Source: Collinsella tanakaei YIT 12063 (GTDB lineage: Bacteria; Actinomycetota; Coriobacteriia; Coriobacteriales; Coriobacteriaceae). From it: a stretch of DNA of 64,000 nucleotides. Made by a program: the position numbers and the translations under genes. Shown in pieces: positions 8,654 to 17,370 of the stretch. The notes below the pieces were generated by a model, which worked only from the letters and a program-made list of their open reading frames with translations, was not told where the DNA came from and did no database searches. Within the stretch, counting starts at the first letter, position 1. Each line of letters opens with the position of its first letter. The stretch covers positions 200,299 through 264,298 of the forward strand of contig NZ_JH126470.1 in assembly GCF_000225705.1 (NCBI RefSeq), read 5' to 3'.

Positions 8654-9361
8654 ATGGAGCGAGCACGGCAGATATCCGAGTCAATCGAGCTCGGCATCAT
8701 CCTCTCCCTGGTGGGCGGCTTCATGGACGTGTACTCCTACATGGGCCGCGACCAGGTCTTCGCCAACGCGCAAACCGGCAACATCCTGCTGTTCGGCGTG
8801 CATCTGTCGCAGGGCAACCTCGACCTCTCCGTTCGCTACCTGCTGCCCGTGATTTCGTTCGCGCTGGGCATCATGCTGGCGGACATGATTCACGCCCGTC
8901 TGGGCAGCGTGCTGCACTGGCGCCAGGTCTCCATCTTCATCGAGGCTCTGATTCTTTTGGGTGTGGCGTTCATGGGGCCAGGCCTCAACCTGCTGGCCAA
9001 CAGCCTCACCTCGTTCGCGTGCGGCATGCAGGTGGAATCGTTCCGCAAAATACATGGACGAGGAATCGCCACCACCATGTGCATAGGCAACCTGCGCAGC
9101 GCTCTTCAAAATGTGGACGATTATATCCTCAACCATGAGCGTGGCTTCCTTATCAACGCGCTGCTCTACGCCGGCGTCATCGCGTGCTTTGTGCTGGGTG
9201 CGGTGCTGGGCAACTGGTCGCTCGAGCGCTGGGGCCTGCAGTCCATCGCCATCTGCACGCTGCTGTTGTTTGTGGCGTTTGGCATAATGTTCATCGATCG
9301 CGAGCACCCCGGCGATCGCGGCCACGGCCACCATGGCCACCACGGTCACGGCAAGCGTTAA
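8654..9361 (+). CDS. YoaK/DUF1275 family membrane protein
   Basis: Integral membrane protein of the YoaK (DUF1275) family, 235 aa, usual length. Function of the family is unknown. The signature QTGNILLFG (family form TGN) follows SLVGGFMDVYSY near residues 20-50. About six hydrophobic helices follow (for example YLLPVISFALGIMLA and LLYAGVIACFVLGAVLG). The C-terminus is His/Gly-rich (GHGHHGHHGHGKR), which could bind metal. AGCGAAGG lies before the ATG. The gene is monocistronic; a weak hairpin follows it. Confidence 0.85.
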   Translation: MERARQISESIELGIILSLVGGFMDVYSYMGRDQVFANAQTGNILLFGVHLSQGNLDLSVRYLLPVISFALGIMLADMIHARLGSVLHWRQVSIFIEALILLGVAFMGPGLNLLANSLTSFACGMQVESFRKIHGRGIATTMCIGNLRSALQNVDDYILNHERGFLINALLYAGVIACFVLGAVLGNWSLERWGLQSIAICTLLLFVAFGIMFIDREHPGDRGHGHHGHHGHGKR

Positions 9362-9397
9362 CCGGTGCCAATGGCACTTCAGCGCCCAGCAGGCTAC

Positions 9398-9428
9398 GTT
9401 CACGGGATTCACGCCTCGTGAACTAATT
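9398..9428 (+). terminator. Weak hairpin after the DUF1275 gene
   Basis: GTTCACG and CGTGAAC are separated by 12 nt and followed by TAATTT. The loop is large and the T-tract short. The remaining 9429-9599 region before the next gene shows no clear site. Confidence 0.3.
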
Positions 9429-9599
9429 TAAGGTGCCGCAGAGATATAGAATGCAAAACGTTGGCGGGACCACCGCGCGCCCAGTCAGTCGCAAGCCCAC
9501 AGCTGCGCCAAGCAGCGGCAAACCCAAAAGGCAGCGCACCCAAACGGCTGCACCAAACGGCGCTGTGCTCCCTATATATCTATGCACGGAGGCAACATC

Positions 9600-10760
9600 A
9601 TGGCTAATCGCATCGTTCTCAACACCATCTCCTATCATGGCGCCGGCGCCATCCAGGAGATCCCCGGCGAGCTCACCCGTCGCGGCTACAAGAAGGTCTT
9701 TGTCTGCACCGACCCCGACCTGGTGAAGTTCGGCGTCGCCGCCAAGGTCACCGACCTGCTCGATGAGGCCGGCATCGCCTACAGCGTCTACTCCGACATC
9801 AAGCCCAATCCCACCATCCAGAACGTTACCGACGGCGTCGAGGCCTTCAAGGCTGCCGAGGCCGATTCCATCGTCACCATCGGCGGCGGCTCCGCCATGG
9901 ACACCGCCAAGGCCATCGGCGTCATCATCACCAACCCCGAGTTCGCCGACGTGCGCTCGCTGGAGGGCGTCGCCCCCACCAAGAACCACGCCGTGTTCAC
10001 CATCGCCGTGCCCACCACCGCCGGCACCGCCGCGGAGGTCACCATCAACTACGTCATCACCGACGTCGAGAAGGTCCGCAAGTTCGTCTGCGTCGACACC
10101 AACGACGCTCCCGAGGTCGCTGTGGTCGATCCCGAGATGATGGCAACCATGCCCGCCGGCCTCACCGCCAGCACCGGTATGGACGCCCTCACCCACGCCA
10201 TCGAGGGCTACACCACCAAGGGCGCTTGGGAGATGAGCGACATGTTCCATCTCAAGGCCATCGAGCTCATCTCCAAGAACCTGCGCGACGCCGTGGCAGA
10301 GGCCAAGAGCGGCGTTCCCGGCTCCGGCCGCGAGGGCATGGCGCTCGCCCAGTACATCGCCGGCATGGGCTTCTCCAACGTCGGCCTGGGCGTCGACCAC
10401 TCCATGGCCCACACCCTCTCCGCGCACTTCGACACCCCGCACGGCGTCGCCTGCGCCATGCTGCTGCCCATCGCCATGGAGTTCAACAAGCCCGTCGTGA
10501 TCGAGCGCCTGGCTAAGGTAGCCGTCGCCATGGGCGTCGACACCACCGGCATGAGCACCGACGAGGCCGCCGACGCCGCCATCGCCGCCGTCAAGCAGCT
10601 CTCCGTCGACGTCAACATCCCCACCGTCTGCGAGGCCATCACCGAGGACGAGCTGGACACCCTCACCAAGGACGCCATGGCCGACGCCTGCTTCCCGGGC
10701 AACCCCCGCGAGGCCACCTATGACGACGTCATGGGCATGTTCCGCCAGATCATGAAGTAG
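9600..10760 (+). CDS. fucO: Lactaldehyde reductase (iron-containing alcohol dehydrogenase)
   Basis: Group III iron-dependent alcohol dehydrogenase of the FucO type, 386 aa against about 383 in E. coli. It would interconvert lactaldehyde and 1,2-propanediol with NAD(H), as in fermentation of fucose or rhamnose. The Rossmann part has IGGGSAMDTAKAIG near residue 95; metal ligands are expected in MDALTHAIEGY (Asp, His) and in the segments VDHSMAHTLSAH and FDTPHG. CGGAGG precedes ATG 9600; six upstream in-frame codons starting at 9582 are less likely. Codons are almost all C/G-ending, which suggests high expression. No fucose or rhamnose genes are adjacent. Confidence 0.92.
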   Translation: MANRIVLNTISYHGAGAIQEIPGELTRRGYKKVFVCTDPDLVKFGVAAKVTDLLDEAGIAYSVYSDIKPNPTIQNVTDGVEAFKAAEADSIVTIGGGSAMDTAKAIGVIITNPEFADVRSLEGVAPTKNHAVFTIAVPTTAGTAAEVTINYVITDVEKVRKFVCVDTNDAPEVAVVDPEMMATMPAGLTASTGMDALTHAIEGYTTKGAWEMSDMFHLKAIELISKNLRDAVAEAKSGVPGSGREGMALAQYIAGMGFSNVGLGVDHSMAHTLSAHFDTPHGVACAMLLPIAMEFNKPVVIERLAKVAVAMGVDTTGMSTDEAADAAIAAVKQLSVDVNIPTVCEAITEDELDTLTKDAMADACFPGNPREATYDDVMGMFRQIMK

Positions 10761-10820
10761 ACCGCCTAGAGCAGTCTGTTCATCCTTCTGCTTCGACAGT
10801 CCGTCTTGTAGCAACGGCAA

Positions 10821-10858
10821 AGGCGCCGCGAGCACATCTTCGCTCGCGGCGCCTTTTT
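10821..10858 (+). terminator. Terminator of fucO
   Basis: AGGCGCCGCGAGC and GCTCGCGGCGCCT form a perfect 13-bp stem with an 8-nt loop, followed by TTTTGCGTTTTT. A TTGGACGAGGA word starts directly after the second T-run. It also lies between convergent fucO and mnmA and may serve both. Confidence 0.88.
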
Positions 10859-10906
10859 GCGTTTTTGGACGAGGAGGAGCGCCTCGCGTCTTTGTCCTGC
10901 CCGCAG

Positions 10907-12160
10907 CTACTTCTCAGCTGCAACAGCGGTACCGCCGCCCAGGACAACGTCGCCATGGTAGACAACCACGGCCTGCCCCGGGGCGATCGCGCGCTGCGGT
11001 TGATCAAACACCACGCGGTAGCTGCCCGGATCATCGCCGCGCATTAGGCGGGCCGGCTGGTCTTGCTGGTGGTAGCGCACCTTGGCGGTCACGGGTACGC
11101 CGGCATCGCCCGCGCGATCAAGCGCCGCCTCCATACGGCTGGCAGGTGCGCTCCAAACCCAATCGTCCGCAACCAGCGCGCGCGACATCAAGTCCTCGCT
11201 TTCGCCCAAGACGACGCGGTTTGCCTGAGGGTCCACAGACGTTACAAACACCGGGTGCGCCAGCGCCACGCCCAGGCCCTTGCGCTGGCCTATGGTGTAG
11301 CGGATGGCGCCGTGGTGGCGGCCCAGCACCTCGCCTGCGGCATTGACGATGTCGCCCTCGGGTAGCGCCTGCCCGCGGCGCAGCTCTATGAACGTGGCGA
11401 AGTCGTTGTCCGGCACAAAGCAGATGCCCTGGCTGTCGCGTTTTTGCGCGTTGGCAAAGCCCTGCTCCTGCGCAATACGGCGCACGTCGCGCTCTTTGAC
11501 AAGGCCGCCCAGTGGAAACAACGTGCGGGCGAGGCACTCCTGCGTGAGCGAATACAGCACATAGCTCTGCTCCTTGGAGGTATCCACGCCTTTTTTGAGC
11601 AGGTAGATGCCCTTGCCTGCGGCGTCGTCGCTTGCGAGGGTCTCGCCGTCCTCGTCCACGTGAACAACCTGCGCGTAGTGGCCGGTCGCAATGTAGTCGC
11701 ATCCCATCTGGTCGGCGAAGTCCAGCAGCGCGCCAAACTTCATCACGCGGTTGCACAGCACGCAGGGGTTGGGGGTGAGGCCGTGCTCATAGGCGGTGAC
11801 AAAGCGCTCGATCACGTCGCGGTCAAAGGCTTCGCGGCAGTCGATCACGCGGTGCTCAAAGCCCAGTCGCTGGGCGATGGCGCGCGCGTCCTCAATGTCC
11901 GCCACGTTGTTGCAGGCTCTGCCCTCGCCGCGCCCCGCGCAGCCCGCGTCGTACAGGCGCATGGTGGCGCCAACGCATTCGTACCCCTGCTGAAGCAGCA
12001 GGTAGGCGGTCACGCTGGAGTCGACGCCGCCGCTCATGGCGACCAGCACGCGCTTCTTGCGGCCGGTTCCGTTCGTTGCGGCTGCTGCGGCGGCTGCGTT
12101 GGTCGCGGCAGGCGCGTCGTTTGCGGTGCTGTTTGCGGACAAGGTGGGGGAGAGGGTCAT
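10907..12160 (-). CDS. mnmA: tRNA 2-thiouridine(34) synthase MnmA
   Basis: ATP-dependent tRNA-uridine 2-sulfurtransferase that makes s2U34 in tRNA for Lys, Glu and Gln, taking sulfur from a cysteine desulfurase relay. 417 aa from the chosen start. The PP-loop is VAMSGGVDSSVTAYLL; catalytic Cys residues are in NPCVLCNRVMKFG and QGICFVPD. Family members are about 360 aa; the excess is an Ala/Asn/Thr-rich N-terminal extension of ~30 residues. AGAAAGG precedes the ATG at 12158-12160; an ATG 15 nt upstream is in frame but lacks an SD. It follows cysK by 53 bp on the same strand, so the two sulfur genes are probably co-transcribed. Confidence 0.93.
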   Translation of the reverse strand: MTLSPTLSANSTANDAPAATNAAAAAAATNGTGRKKRVLVAMSGGVDSSVTAYLLLQQGYECVGATMRLYDAGCAGRGEGRACNNVADIEDARAIAQRLGFEHRVIDCREAFDRDVIERFVTAYEHGLTPNPCVLCNRVMKFGALLDFADQMGCDYIATGHYAQVVHVDEDGETLASDDAAGKGIYLLKKGVDTSKEQSYVLYSLTQECLARTLFPLGGLVKERDVRRIAQEQGFANAQKRDSQGICFVPDNDFATFIELRRGQALPEGDIVNAAGEVLGRHHGAIRYTIGQRKGLGVALAHPVFVTSVDPQANRVVLGESEDLMSRALVADDWVWSAPASRMEAALDRAGDAGVPVTAKVRYHQQDQPARLMRGDDPGSYRVVFDQPQRAIAPGQAVVVYHGDVVLGGGTAVAAEK

Positions 12161-12213
12161 ACGGGCCTTTCTCATAAAACGTGCGGGATGCCTGTTAAGG
12201 GTACCAGTTGAGT

Positions 12214-13152
12214 CTACTCGCTGAACAGCGGGGTGGACAGGTAGCGCTCGCCGGTGTCGGGCATGACGGCGACAATGGTCTTGCCGGCGTTCTCCGGCTT
12301 GCGGGCAAGCTCAAGGGCGGCGTGCAGGGCGGCGCCGGAGGAGATGCCAACCAGCACGCCCTCCTCATGTCCCAGTCGACGGCCCGCGGCGAACGCGTCC
12401 TCTGCGGCCACGGGCATGATCTTGTCGTAGATAGACGTGTCGAGCGCCTCCGGCACAAAGCCGGCGCCGATGCCCTGGATCTTGTGGGGGCCGGGCTTGC
12501 CGCCGGACAGCACGGGCGAGTCTGCGGGCTCAACGGCAACAACCTCTACCTGCGGGTTTTGCTTCTTGAGGTAGCGGCCGGTGCCGGTGATGGTGCCGCC
12601 GGTGCCCACGCCGGCAACCAGGATATCGACCTGGCCGTCGGTGTCCTCCCAAATCTCCGGACCCGTGGTCACCTCATGGATGGCGGGGTTGGCGGGGTTC
12701 ACAAACTGGCCGGCGATCATGCTCTTGGGGGTCTCGCGCGCCAGCTCCTCGGCCTTGGCGATAGCGCCCTTCATGCCCAGCGGGCCCTCGGTCAGCACCA
12801 GCTCGGCACCGTAGCCGCGCATAAGCTGGCGGCGCTCCACGCTCATGGTCTCGGGCATGGTGATGATCAGGCGGTAGCCGCGGGCGGCGGCGACGCTGGA
12901 CAGGCCGACGCCGGTGTTGCCGCTGGTGGGTTCGATGATGGTGTAGCCGTCGTTGCGACGGATCTTGCCCGTGCGCTCCGCCTCGTCCAACATCGCCTTG
13001 GCGATGCGGTCCTTGGCGGAACCCGCGGGGTTGAAGTACTCAAGCTTTACCAGCACGCGCGCGGCCAGGTTGTCCGCCGCCTCGATGTTGGTGACCTCCA
13101 GCAGCGGGGTGTGTCCGATAAGCTGGTCGATCGAAGTGTATACCTTGCTCAT
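12214..13152 (-). CDS. cysK: Cysteine synthase A (O-acetylserine sulfhydrylase)
   Basis: PLP enzyme that makes cysteine from O-acetylserine and sulfide, 312 aa, normal length. The PLP lysine lies in [12 protein letters not shown] near residue 46; the substrate loop is [11 protein letters not shown]; the phosphate-binding loop is [12 protein letters not shown] near residue 180; and the end has [24 protein letters not shown] precedes the ATG. It heads the probable cysK-mnmA unit and diverges from an Rrf2 regulator 370 bp away. Such regulators (CymR) control cysK in Firmicutes, so local control is a reasonable inference. Confidence 0.95.
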   Translation of the reverse strand: MSKVYTSIDQLIGHTPLLEVTNIEAADNLAARVLVKLEYFNPAGSAKDRIAKAMLDEAERTGKIRRNDGYTIIEPTSGNTGVGLSSVAAARGYRLIITMPETMSVERRQLMRGYGAELVLTEGPLGMKGAIAKAEELARETPKSMIAGQFVNPANPAIHEVTTGPEIWEDTDGQVDILVAGVGTGGTITGTGRYLKKQNPQVEVVAVEPADSPVLSGGKPGPHKIQGIGAGFVPEALDTSIYDKIMPVAAEDAFAAGRRLGHEEGVLVGISSGAALHAALELARKPENAGKTIVAVMPDTGERYLSTPLFSE

Positions 13153-13521
13153 GAGAGCCTCCTTCTTGCAGTAGCTGCGCGCACGGATCGTGCGACTTGG
13201 CTGTAAATCCTATAACCCACATGAATAGTATGTAATAGTCGACATCGATAGTTAACTTTATACATATATCCCTGTCAAGCATCCGAAAGCGCTCGCCGGC
13301 AAATGAGACCGCATGTTAACAAAAATACCTTGTCAGAGGTACTTTTTTAGCCGTGGGCGGCGCGTGGGCAATCTGTGTACTTCGCTCTATCCATTCATCT
13401 GGAATAAAACCCCTCTTGTCCGGGTTTTTGCAACGTCCACCGCGCCGCCGACGGATAGAGGCGCCACTTTCGCAGCGGTCTGCTAGGATAAGGCTACCAA
13501 TCACGTCGGAAGGTGGAAGTA
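13153..13521. promoter_or_regulatory. Divergent control region between cysK and the Rrf2 gene
   Basis: This 369-bp gap contains an AT-rich core at about 13205-13280 within otherwise GC-rich DNA. On the minus strand TTGACA at 13276-13281 and TTAACT/CATACT further in give two possible cysK promoters. I could not define a convincing Rrf2 operator by eye. The section 13320-13510 holds no other feature. Confidence 0.4.
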
Positions 13522-13950
13522 ATGCTGGTATCCACAAAGGGACGCTACGCGCTGCGCGTTATGGTCGATCTTGCGGAGCATCAGGGCGAGGGGCGTATCC
13601 CCTTGAAGCAGATCGCGGAGCGCCAGGGCGTCTCCGAGAAGTATCTGGAAAACATCTTGGCGACCTTGGTCCGCAACGGCATGTTGTCCGGTATGCGCGG
13701 CAAAGGTGGCGGCTATCGTCTTACGCGCAACCCGTCTGATTACAGCGCGGGGGAGATCCTGCGTCTTACCGAGGGCAGCTTAGCCCCGGTTTCCTGCCTG
13801 GATGGTACGTGCAGCGGTTGCGAGCGCGCGGCAGATTGCCCTACGGTGGGGATGTGGTCCAAGCTGGACAGCATGATTACCGGCTACCTGGATAGCGTCA
13901 CCATCGAGGATTTGCGCTGCTCGCCGCGCGGCATCGACTACGTGATCTAG
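13522..13950 (+). CDS. Rrf2 family transcriptional regulator (IscR/CymR type)
   Basis: Winged-helix regulator of the Rrf2 family, 142 aa. It opens MLVSTKGRYALRVMVDLAEH as is typical, with recognition helix VSEKYLENILATLVRNG and wing KGGGYRLTR. Residues ~93-107 read CLDGTCSGCERAADC: four cysteines (Cx4Cx2Cx5C), so the protein may hold an Fe-S cluster like IscR or NsrR, whereas CymR has none. ATG 13522 is chosen for GGAAGG 7 nt upstream; an in-frame GTG lies at 13513. It diverges from cysK-mnmA, its likely target. No isc or suf genes are visible nearby. Confidence 0.9.
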   Translation: MLVSTKGRYALRVMVDLAEHQGEGRIPLKQIAERQGVSEKYLENILATLVRNGMLSGMRGKGGGYRLTRNPSDYSAGEILRLTEGSLAPVSCLDGTCSGCERAADCPTVGMWSKLDSMITGYLDSVTIEDLRCSPRGIDYVI

Positions 13951-14018
13951 CGTCTGACAGCGCAGGCGGGTGCGTGCTTGCTACCGCCGGCTTCGCTTTA
14001 ACAACTGAACGCATGGGG

Positions 14019-14042
14019 GCGGGCCCATGGGGGTCCGCTTTT
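14019..14042 (+). terminator. Terminator of the Rrf2 gene
   Basis: GCGGGCC pairs with GGTCCGC (one G-U) around a 6-nt loop, followed by TTTTC, about 70 nt after the stop. Confidence 0.6.
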
Positions 14043-14091
14043 CTGTGCCCGGCTAACGATCGGTGCGTCTTTCGACACGTACCCTTGCGCA

Positions 14092-14236
14092 CTTGTTGAG
14101 GATAATTGCATCGATTTTCGTTACCCCCAATGTATATACCTTGCGCCCCCAAGCCGCTCTACCTTAGGCGAAGCGCGGTGTATGTGGCGTCTACTGGGCA
14201 AAACCTGAAATCGATGCGATTATCCTTAAGAACTGC
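14092..14236. repeat. 140-bp inverted-repeat element, copy 3
   Basis: Left end TTGAGGATAATTGCATCGAT; right end read inverted GTTCTTAAGGATAATCGCATC. The right interior (CTACTGGGCAAAACCTGAAAT) corresponds to CTACTCGAGGAAAACCGAAAT of copy 1, so it belongs to the same family although the middle has diverged. It lies between a terminator and the operator array of the next gene. Confidence 0.8.
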
Positions 14237-14323
14237 ACGGGTAAATCGTGCCGGTCCTTCGCGGGTGACCGAATCGCCTTCTTGCGCGGGGTGTCTCGCG
14301 CGCCGTTCGCATTTGTGGAAAGC

Positions 14324-14448
14324 AAATTGAACCAAATTCTCAAGGAGTTCAATTCTGCACCGTGCTATGCTCCCAACTAAATTGAACTTTGCCTCTAAAT
14401 TGAACCAAGTAAAGAGATCCAATAACTAGAGCGCCGTTCAAATTGAAC
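14324..14448. promoter_or_regulatory. Operator-like array of TTGAAC motifs
   Basis: AAATTGAAC occurs at 14324-14332, 14379-14387 and 14397-14405, inverted (GTTCAATT) at 14347-14354, and as the perfect palindrome GTTCAAATTGAAC at 14436-14448, just before the SD of the next gene. That gene encodes an XRE-type DNA-binding domain, so autoregulation is a natural reading (inference). The region is AT-rich against GC-rich surroundings. Confidence 0.65.
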
Positions 14449-14462
14449 TATTGGAGGTCAAC

Positions 14463-16148
14463 GTGGCCAATACCATATTCAGCGATCGCTTAGTACAGGC
14501 TTTGGAGCAGCGCAACATGCGACAGTCGGACCTTATCCGTATCGCGGCGCAGCAGGGCATCAAGCTTGGAAAAAGCCAGGTTAGCCAGTATGTAAGCGGT
14601 AAGACGATGCCCCGGGCGGACGTGGTGCGCGATATCGCGTCAGTGTTGGGTGTGGACCAGGAATGGCTTGCAGGCCAAGAAGGGCGGGCGGTCGATCCTT
14701 CGGCGTCTACGGCACAGGCCCCCGCGGCATCGCCGCCGGCAGGCGCATCGGCAAGCGGTGCCATGTCCGTCGCCGTTGCCTCAGCAGCCGCAGCTCCAGA
14801 ACCCGGAGCCCCCGCAGCCGGCCCCGCCATCGCAGAGCAGGCCGCAATAAGCGAGGCGGCTGCAGGCGATGCCGTGCCACCCGCCACCCCTACGCAATCC
14901 ACCCAGCAGCAACCCACAAGGAGCACCCCCATGCGCGAGTTCAAAAAGTCCTCCAAGCTCGATAACGTCCTGTACGATGTCCGCGGTCCCGTGGTCGACG
15001 AGGCCAGCCGCATGGAGGCGGAGGGCCTTCGCATCCTCAAGCTCAACATCGGCAACCCCGCGCCCTTCGGCTTCCGCACCCCGGACGAGGTGGTGCAGGA
15101 CATGCGCCACCAGCTGCCGGACTGCGAGGGCTATTCCGACTCCAAGGGCCTGTTCTCCGCGCGCAAGGCCATCATGCAGTACGCGCAGCTCAAGCACATC
15201 CCCAACGTGGACATGGACAGCATCTACACCGGCAACGGCGTGTCCGAGCTCATCAACCTGTGCATGCAGGCGCTGCTCGACACGGGTGACGAGATCTTGA
15301 TCCCCAGCCCGGATTACCCGCTGTGGACCGCGTGCGCAACGCTCTCCGGCGGCACGCCCGTGCACTACATTTGCGACGAGGAGGCTGAGTGGTACCCGGA
15401 CCTCAAGGACATCGAGTCCAAGATCACCCCGCGCACCAAGGCCATCGTCATCATCAACCCCAACAACCCCACGGGCGCCCTGTACCCGCGCGAGGTGCTG
15501 GAGGGCATCGTCGAGATCGCCCGCAAGCACCAACTCATGATCTTCTCCGATGAGATCTACGACCGCCTGGTGATGGACGACCTGGAGCACGTCTCCATCG
15601 CCTCGCTCGCGCCCGACCTGTTCTGCATCACGTTCTCCGGCCTGTCCAAGAGCCACATGATCGCCGGTTACCGCATCGGCTGGATGGTGCTCTCCGGCAA
15701 CAAGCGCTGCGCGCGCGACCTCATCATGGGTATCAACATGCTCTCCAACATGCGCCTGTGCTCCAACGTGCCGGCGCAGTCCATTGTCCAAACGGCGCTG
15801 GGCGGGCACCAGTCAGTCAAGAGCTACGTGGTGCCGGGCGGCCGCATCTACGACCAGCGCGAGTACGTCTACAAGGCGCTCAACGAGATCCCGGGCATCA
15901 CCGCGGTCAAGCCCAAGGCGGCCTTCTACATCTTCCCCAAGATTGACGTCAAGAAGTTCAACATCACCAACGACGAGCAGTTCGCGCTCGACCTGCTGCA
16001 CGAGAAACGCGTCCTCATCGTGCCCGGCAAGGGTTTCAACTGGCACAAGCCCGACCACTTCCGCGTGGTCTACCTGCCCCGCATGGACGTGCTACAGGAG
16101 TGCATGGAGGACCTTTCCGACTTCATGGCGCACTACCGCCAGGCGTAA
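14463..16148 (+). CDS. XRE-type HTH domain fused to alanine/aspartate aminotransferase (AlaA-like)
   Basis: 561-aa two-part protein. Residues ~1-70 form an XRE-like HTH (RQSDLIRIAAQQGIKLGKSQ, then VSQYVSGKTMPRADVVRDIA). Residues ~75-155 are an Ala/Pro-rich linker. Residues ~157-561 are a complete class I PLP aminotransferase closest to AlaA: IGNPAPFGFRTPDEVV, INPNNPTGALYPREV, FSDEIYDRLV and the PLP lysine in SGLSKSHMIAGYRIG. The start is GTG 14463 after TTGGAGG. An internal SD (AAGGAG at 14918-14923) precedes ATG 14931, exactly where the enzyme domain begins, so an enzyme-only product is likely too. Unlike MocR/PdxR the DNA-binding part is XRE-type, not GntR-type. Confidence 0.92.
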   Translation: MANTIFSDRLVQALEQRNMRQSDLIRIAAQQGIKLGKSQVSQYVSGKTMPRADVVRDIASVLGVDQEWLAGQEGRAVDPSASTAQAPAASPPAGASASGAMSVAVASAAAAPEPGAPAAGPAIAEQAAISEAAAGDAVPPATPTQSTQQQPTRSTPMREFKKSSKLDNVLYDVRGPVVDEASRMEAEGLRILKLNIGNPAPFGFRTPDEVVQDMRHQLPDCEGYSDSKGLFSARKAIMQYAQLKHIPNVDMDSIYTGNGVSELINLCMQALLDTGDEILIPSPDYPLWTACATLSGGTPVHYICDEEAEWYPDLKDIESKITPRTKAIVIINPNNPTGALYPREVLEGIVEIARKHQLMIFSDEIYDRLVMDDLEHVSIASLAPDLFCITFSGLSKSHMIAGYRIGWMVLSGNKRCARDLIMGINMLSNMRLCSNVPAQSIVQTALGGHQSVKSYVVPGGRIYDQREYVYKALNEIPGITAVKPKAAFYIFPKIDVKKFNITNDEQFALDLLHEKRVLIVPGKGFNWHKPDHFRVVYLPRMDVLQECMEDLSDFMAHYRQA

Positions 16149-16276
16149 AGCCCGTGCCCGCCATCAAGGCGGCATCGCCTCGAAGGCGGGTTCTTCCGCG
16201 TGCCGCCGCGTCCCGGCACGCCCCGATCGCGTACGTACAGGAGGGGGCAGGCACCGGCGCCACCTCTCTCGTACAG

Positions 16277-16313
16277 AGCCGCGTCCGGCTTTACGGCTGG
16301 GCGCGGCTTTCTT
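16277..16313 (+). terminator. Terminator of the HTH-aminotransferase gene
   Basis: AGCCGCG and CGCGGCT pair around an 18-nt partly self-complementary loop, followed by TTCTTGTT. Two TTGGACGAGGA words follow at 16319-16329 and 16338-16348. The rest of the 16149-16470 gap shows nothing else. Confidence 0.6.
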
Positions 16314-16470
16314 GTTATTGGACGAGGAAGGGTTTTTTGGACGAGGAATTGCTGCTCTTGGTGGGGATGAGGTTTAAAGCTGTGATAGCTCGCGATGCTG
16401 AGAGGGGTAAAACGTGGCAAATGATCAGCTGAATCGACCGACCAGCAAGAGGAGCGAGTTGTAATCGAAG

Positions 16471-17301
16471 TTATCTTCTTGCGGAGAAGGCAGCGACGAG
16501 GCTTTCGCCGTAGCTCTTTTGATACCTTTTTCTATCGAGTTGGAATATGCACATTGTTAGCGCGTCGAGAGCGAATAAAACGCCAGCAAATGTGCCCATT
16601 GCGGGAGCGGGGGTGGAACGGTTGTCATCTTCAAGTATTTTGAGATGGATATCGGATTTTTTAGACAGCGAATTGCCCGCAGCATCGGAAATCGATATAA
16701 CGGGAATATGAAGAGACTGAGCGTATTCGGCAATGCCGACAGGCTCGGCTTTCTCGCCTGATTTCGAAATCACAATAACCACGTCGCGTGTGGGGTCCAG
16801 CATAAGAATCCTGCGCTTCGCCTGCACAAAATCATCGACACTTATTGCCTGGACCCCGAGTTCGACAAGTGAGTCTCCAAGGTATTCGGCAAGGATGTGG
16901 CTATTGAGATATCCGTAGCAAACGACGGTTGATGCCCTATTGATATAGCGGGCGGCGGCATCAAAGTTGTCCCCTGCGTTGCTTTTGACAACCGCGTCGA
17001 TAAACCCATGGTATTGCTCTCCGAGTTTGGAGAGAACCTCGAAGGGGGCGTCTTCCGGTTCGATTTCCGATTCAACGCTTCCTTTGGCGTGTTGGACGTC
17101 TTCTATGAGCTCACCAAACATGCGATAGCCCATTTTCTTAGAGAACCTAATGACGGTAGATTGTCCGACGCCTAAACGCTCCGCAAGCTCATAGGAGGTC
17201 ATATCCGCAAGCTCGCCCCTGTTTACAAGTAGGTAATCGGCAATCTTTTTTTCAGCCATGGAGAATTTTGGATACATGCTTTTGACCGTGGCGGAAAACA
17301 T
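16471..17301 (-). CDS. MurR/RpiR family transcriptional regulator
   Basis: 276-aa sugar-phosphate-sensing regulator. An N-terminal HTH_6 domain (MAEKKIADYLL, LAERLGVGQSTVIRFSKKMG) is followed by a SIS domain near residues 115-240 (VVCYGYLNSHILAEYLGDS, VVIVISKSGEKAEPV) that would bind a phosphosugar. GAGG precedes the ATG. It is the last gene of the mannose-family PTS run, 69 bp after the dehydrogenase stop, on the same strand. It probably controls that operon, and its gap suggests it may also have its own promoter. Confidence 0.9.
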   Translation of the reverse strand: MFSATVKSMYPKFSMAEKKIADYLLVNRGELADMTSYELAERLGVGQSTVIRFSKKMGYRMFGELIEDVQHAKGSVESEIEPEDAPFEVLSKLGEQYHGFIDAVVKSNAGDNFDAAARYINRASTVVCYGYLNSHILAEYLGDSLVELGVQAISVDDFVQAKRRILMLDPTRDVVIVISKSGEKAEPVGIAEYAQSLHIPVISISDAAGNSLSKKSDIHLKILEDDNRSTPAPAMGTFAGVLFALDALTMCIFQLDRKRYQKSYGESLVAAFSARR

Positions 17302-17370
17302 GGGGGCCTCGTTTACTACAGGGGCGTCGTTTGGTTAACGGCGCCCGGTCTTTTCATCTCTTTTATTGTA

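Noticed and set aside
9423-10835. 470-codon minus-strand open frame opposite fucO
   Set aside because: Gly/Val/Asp/His repeats typical of antisense translation of a codon-biased gene.
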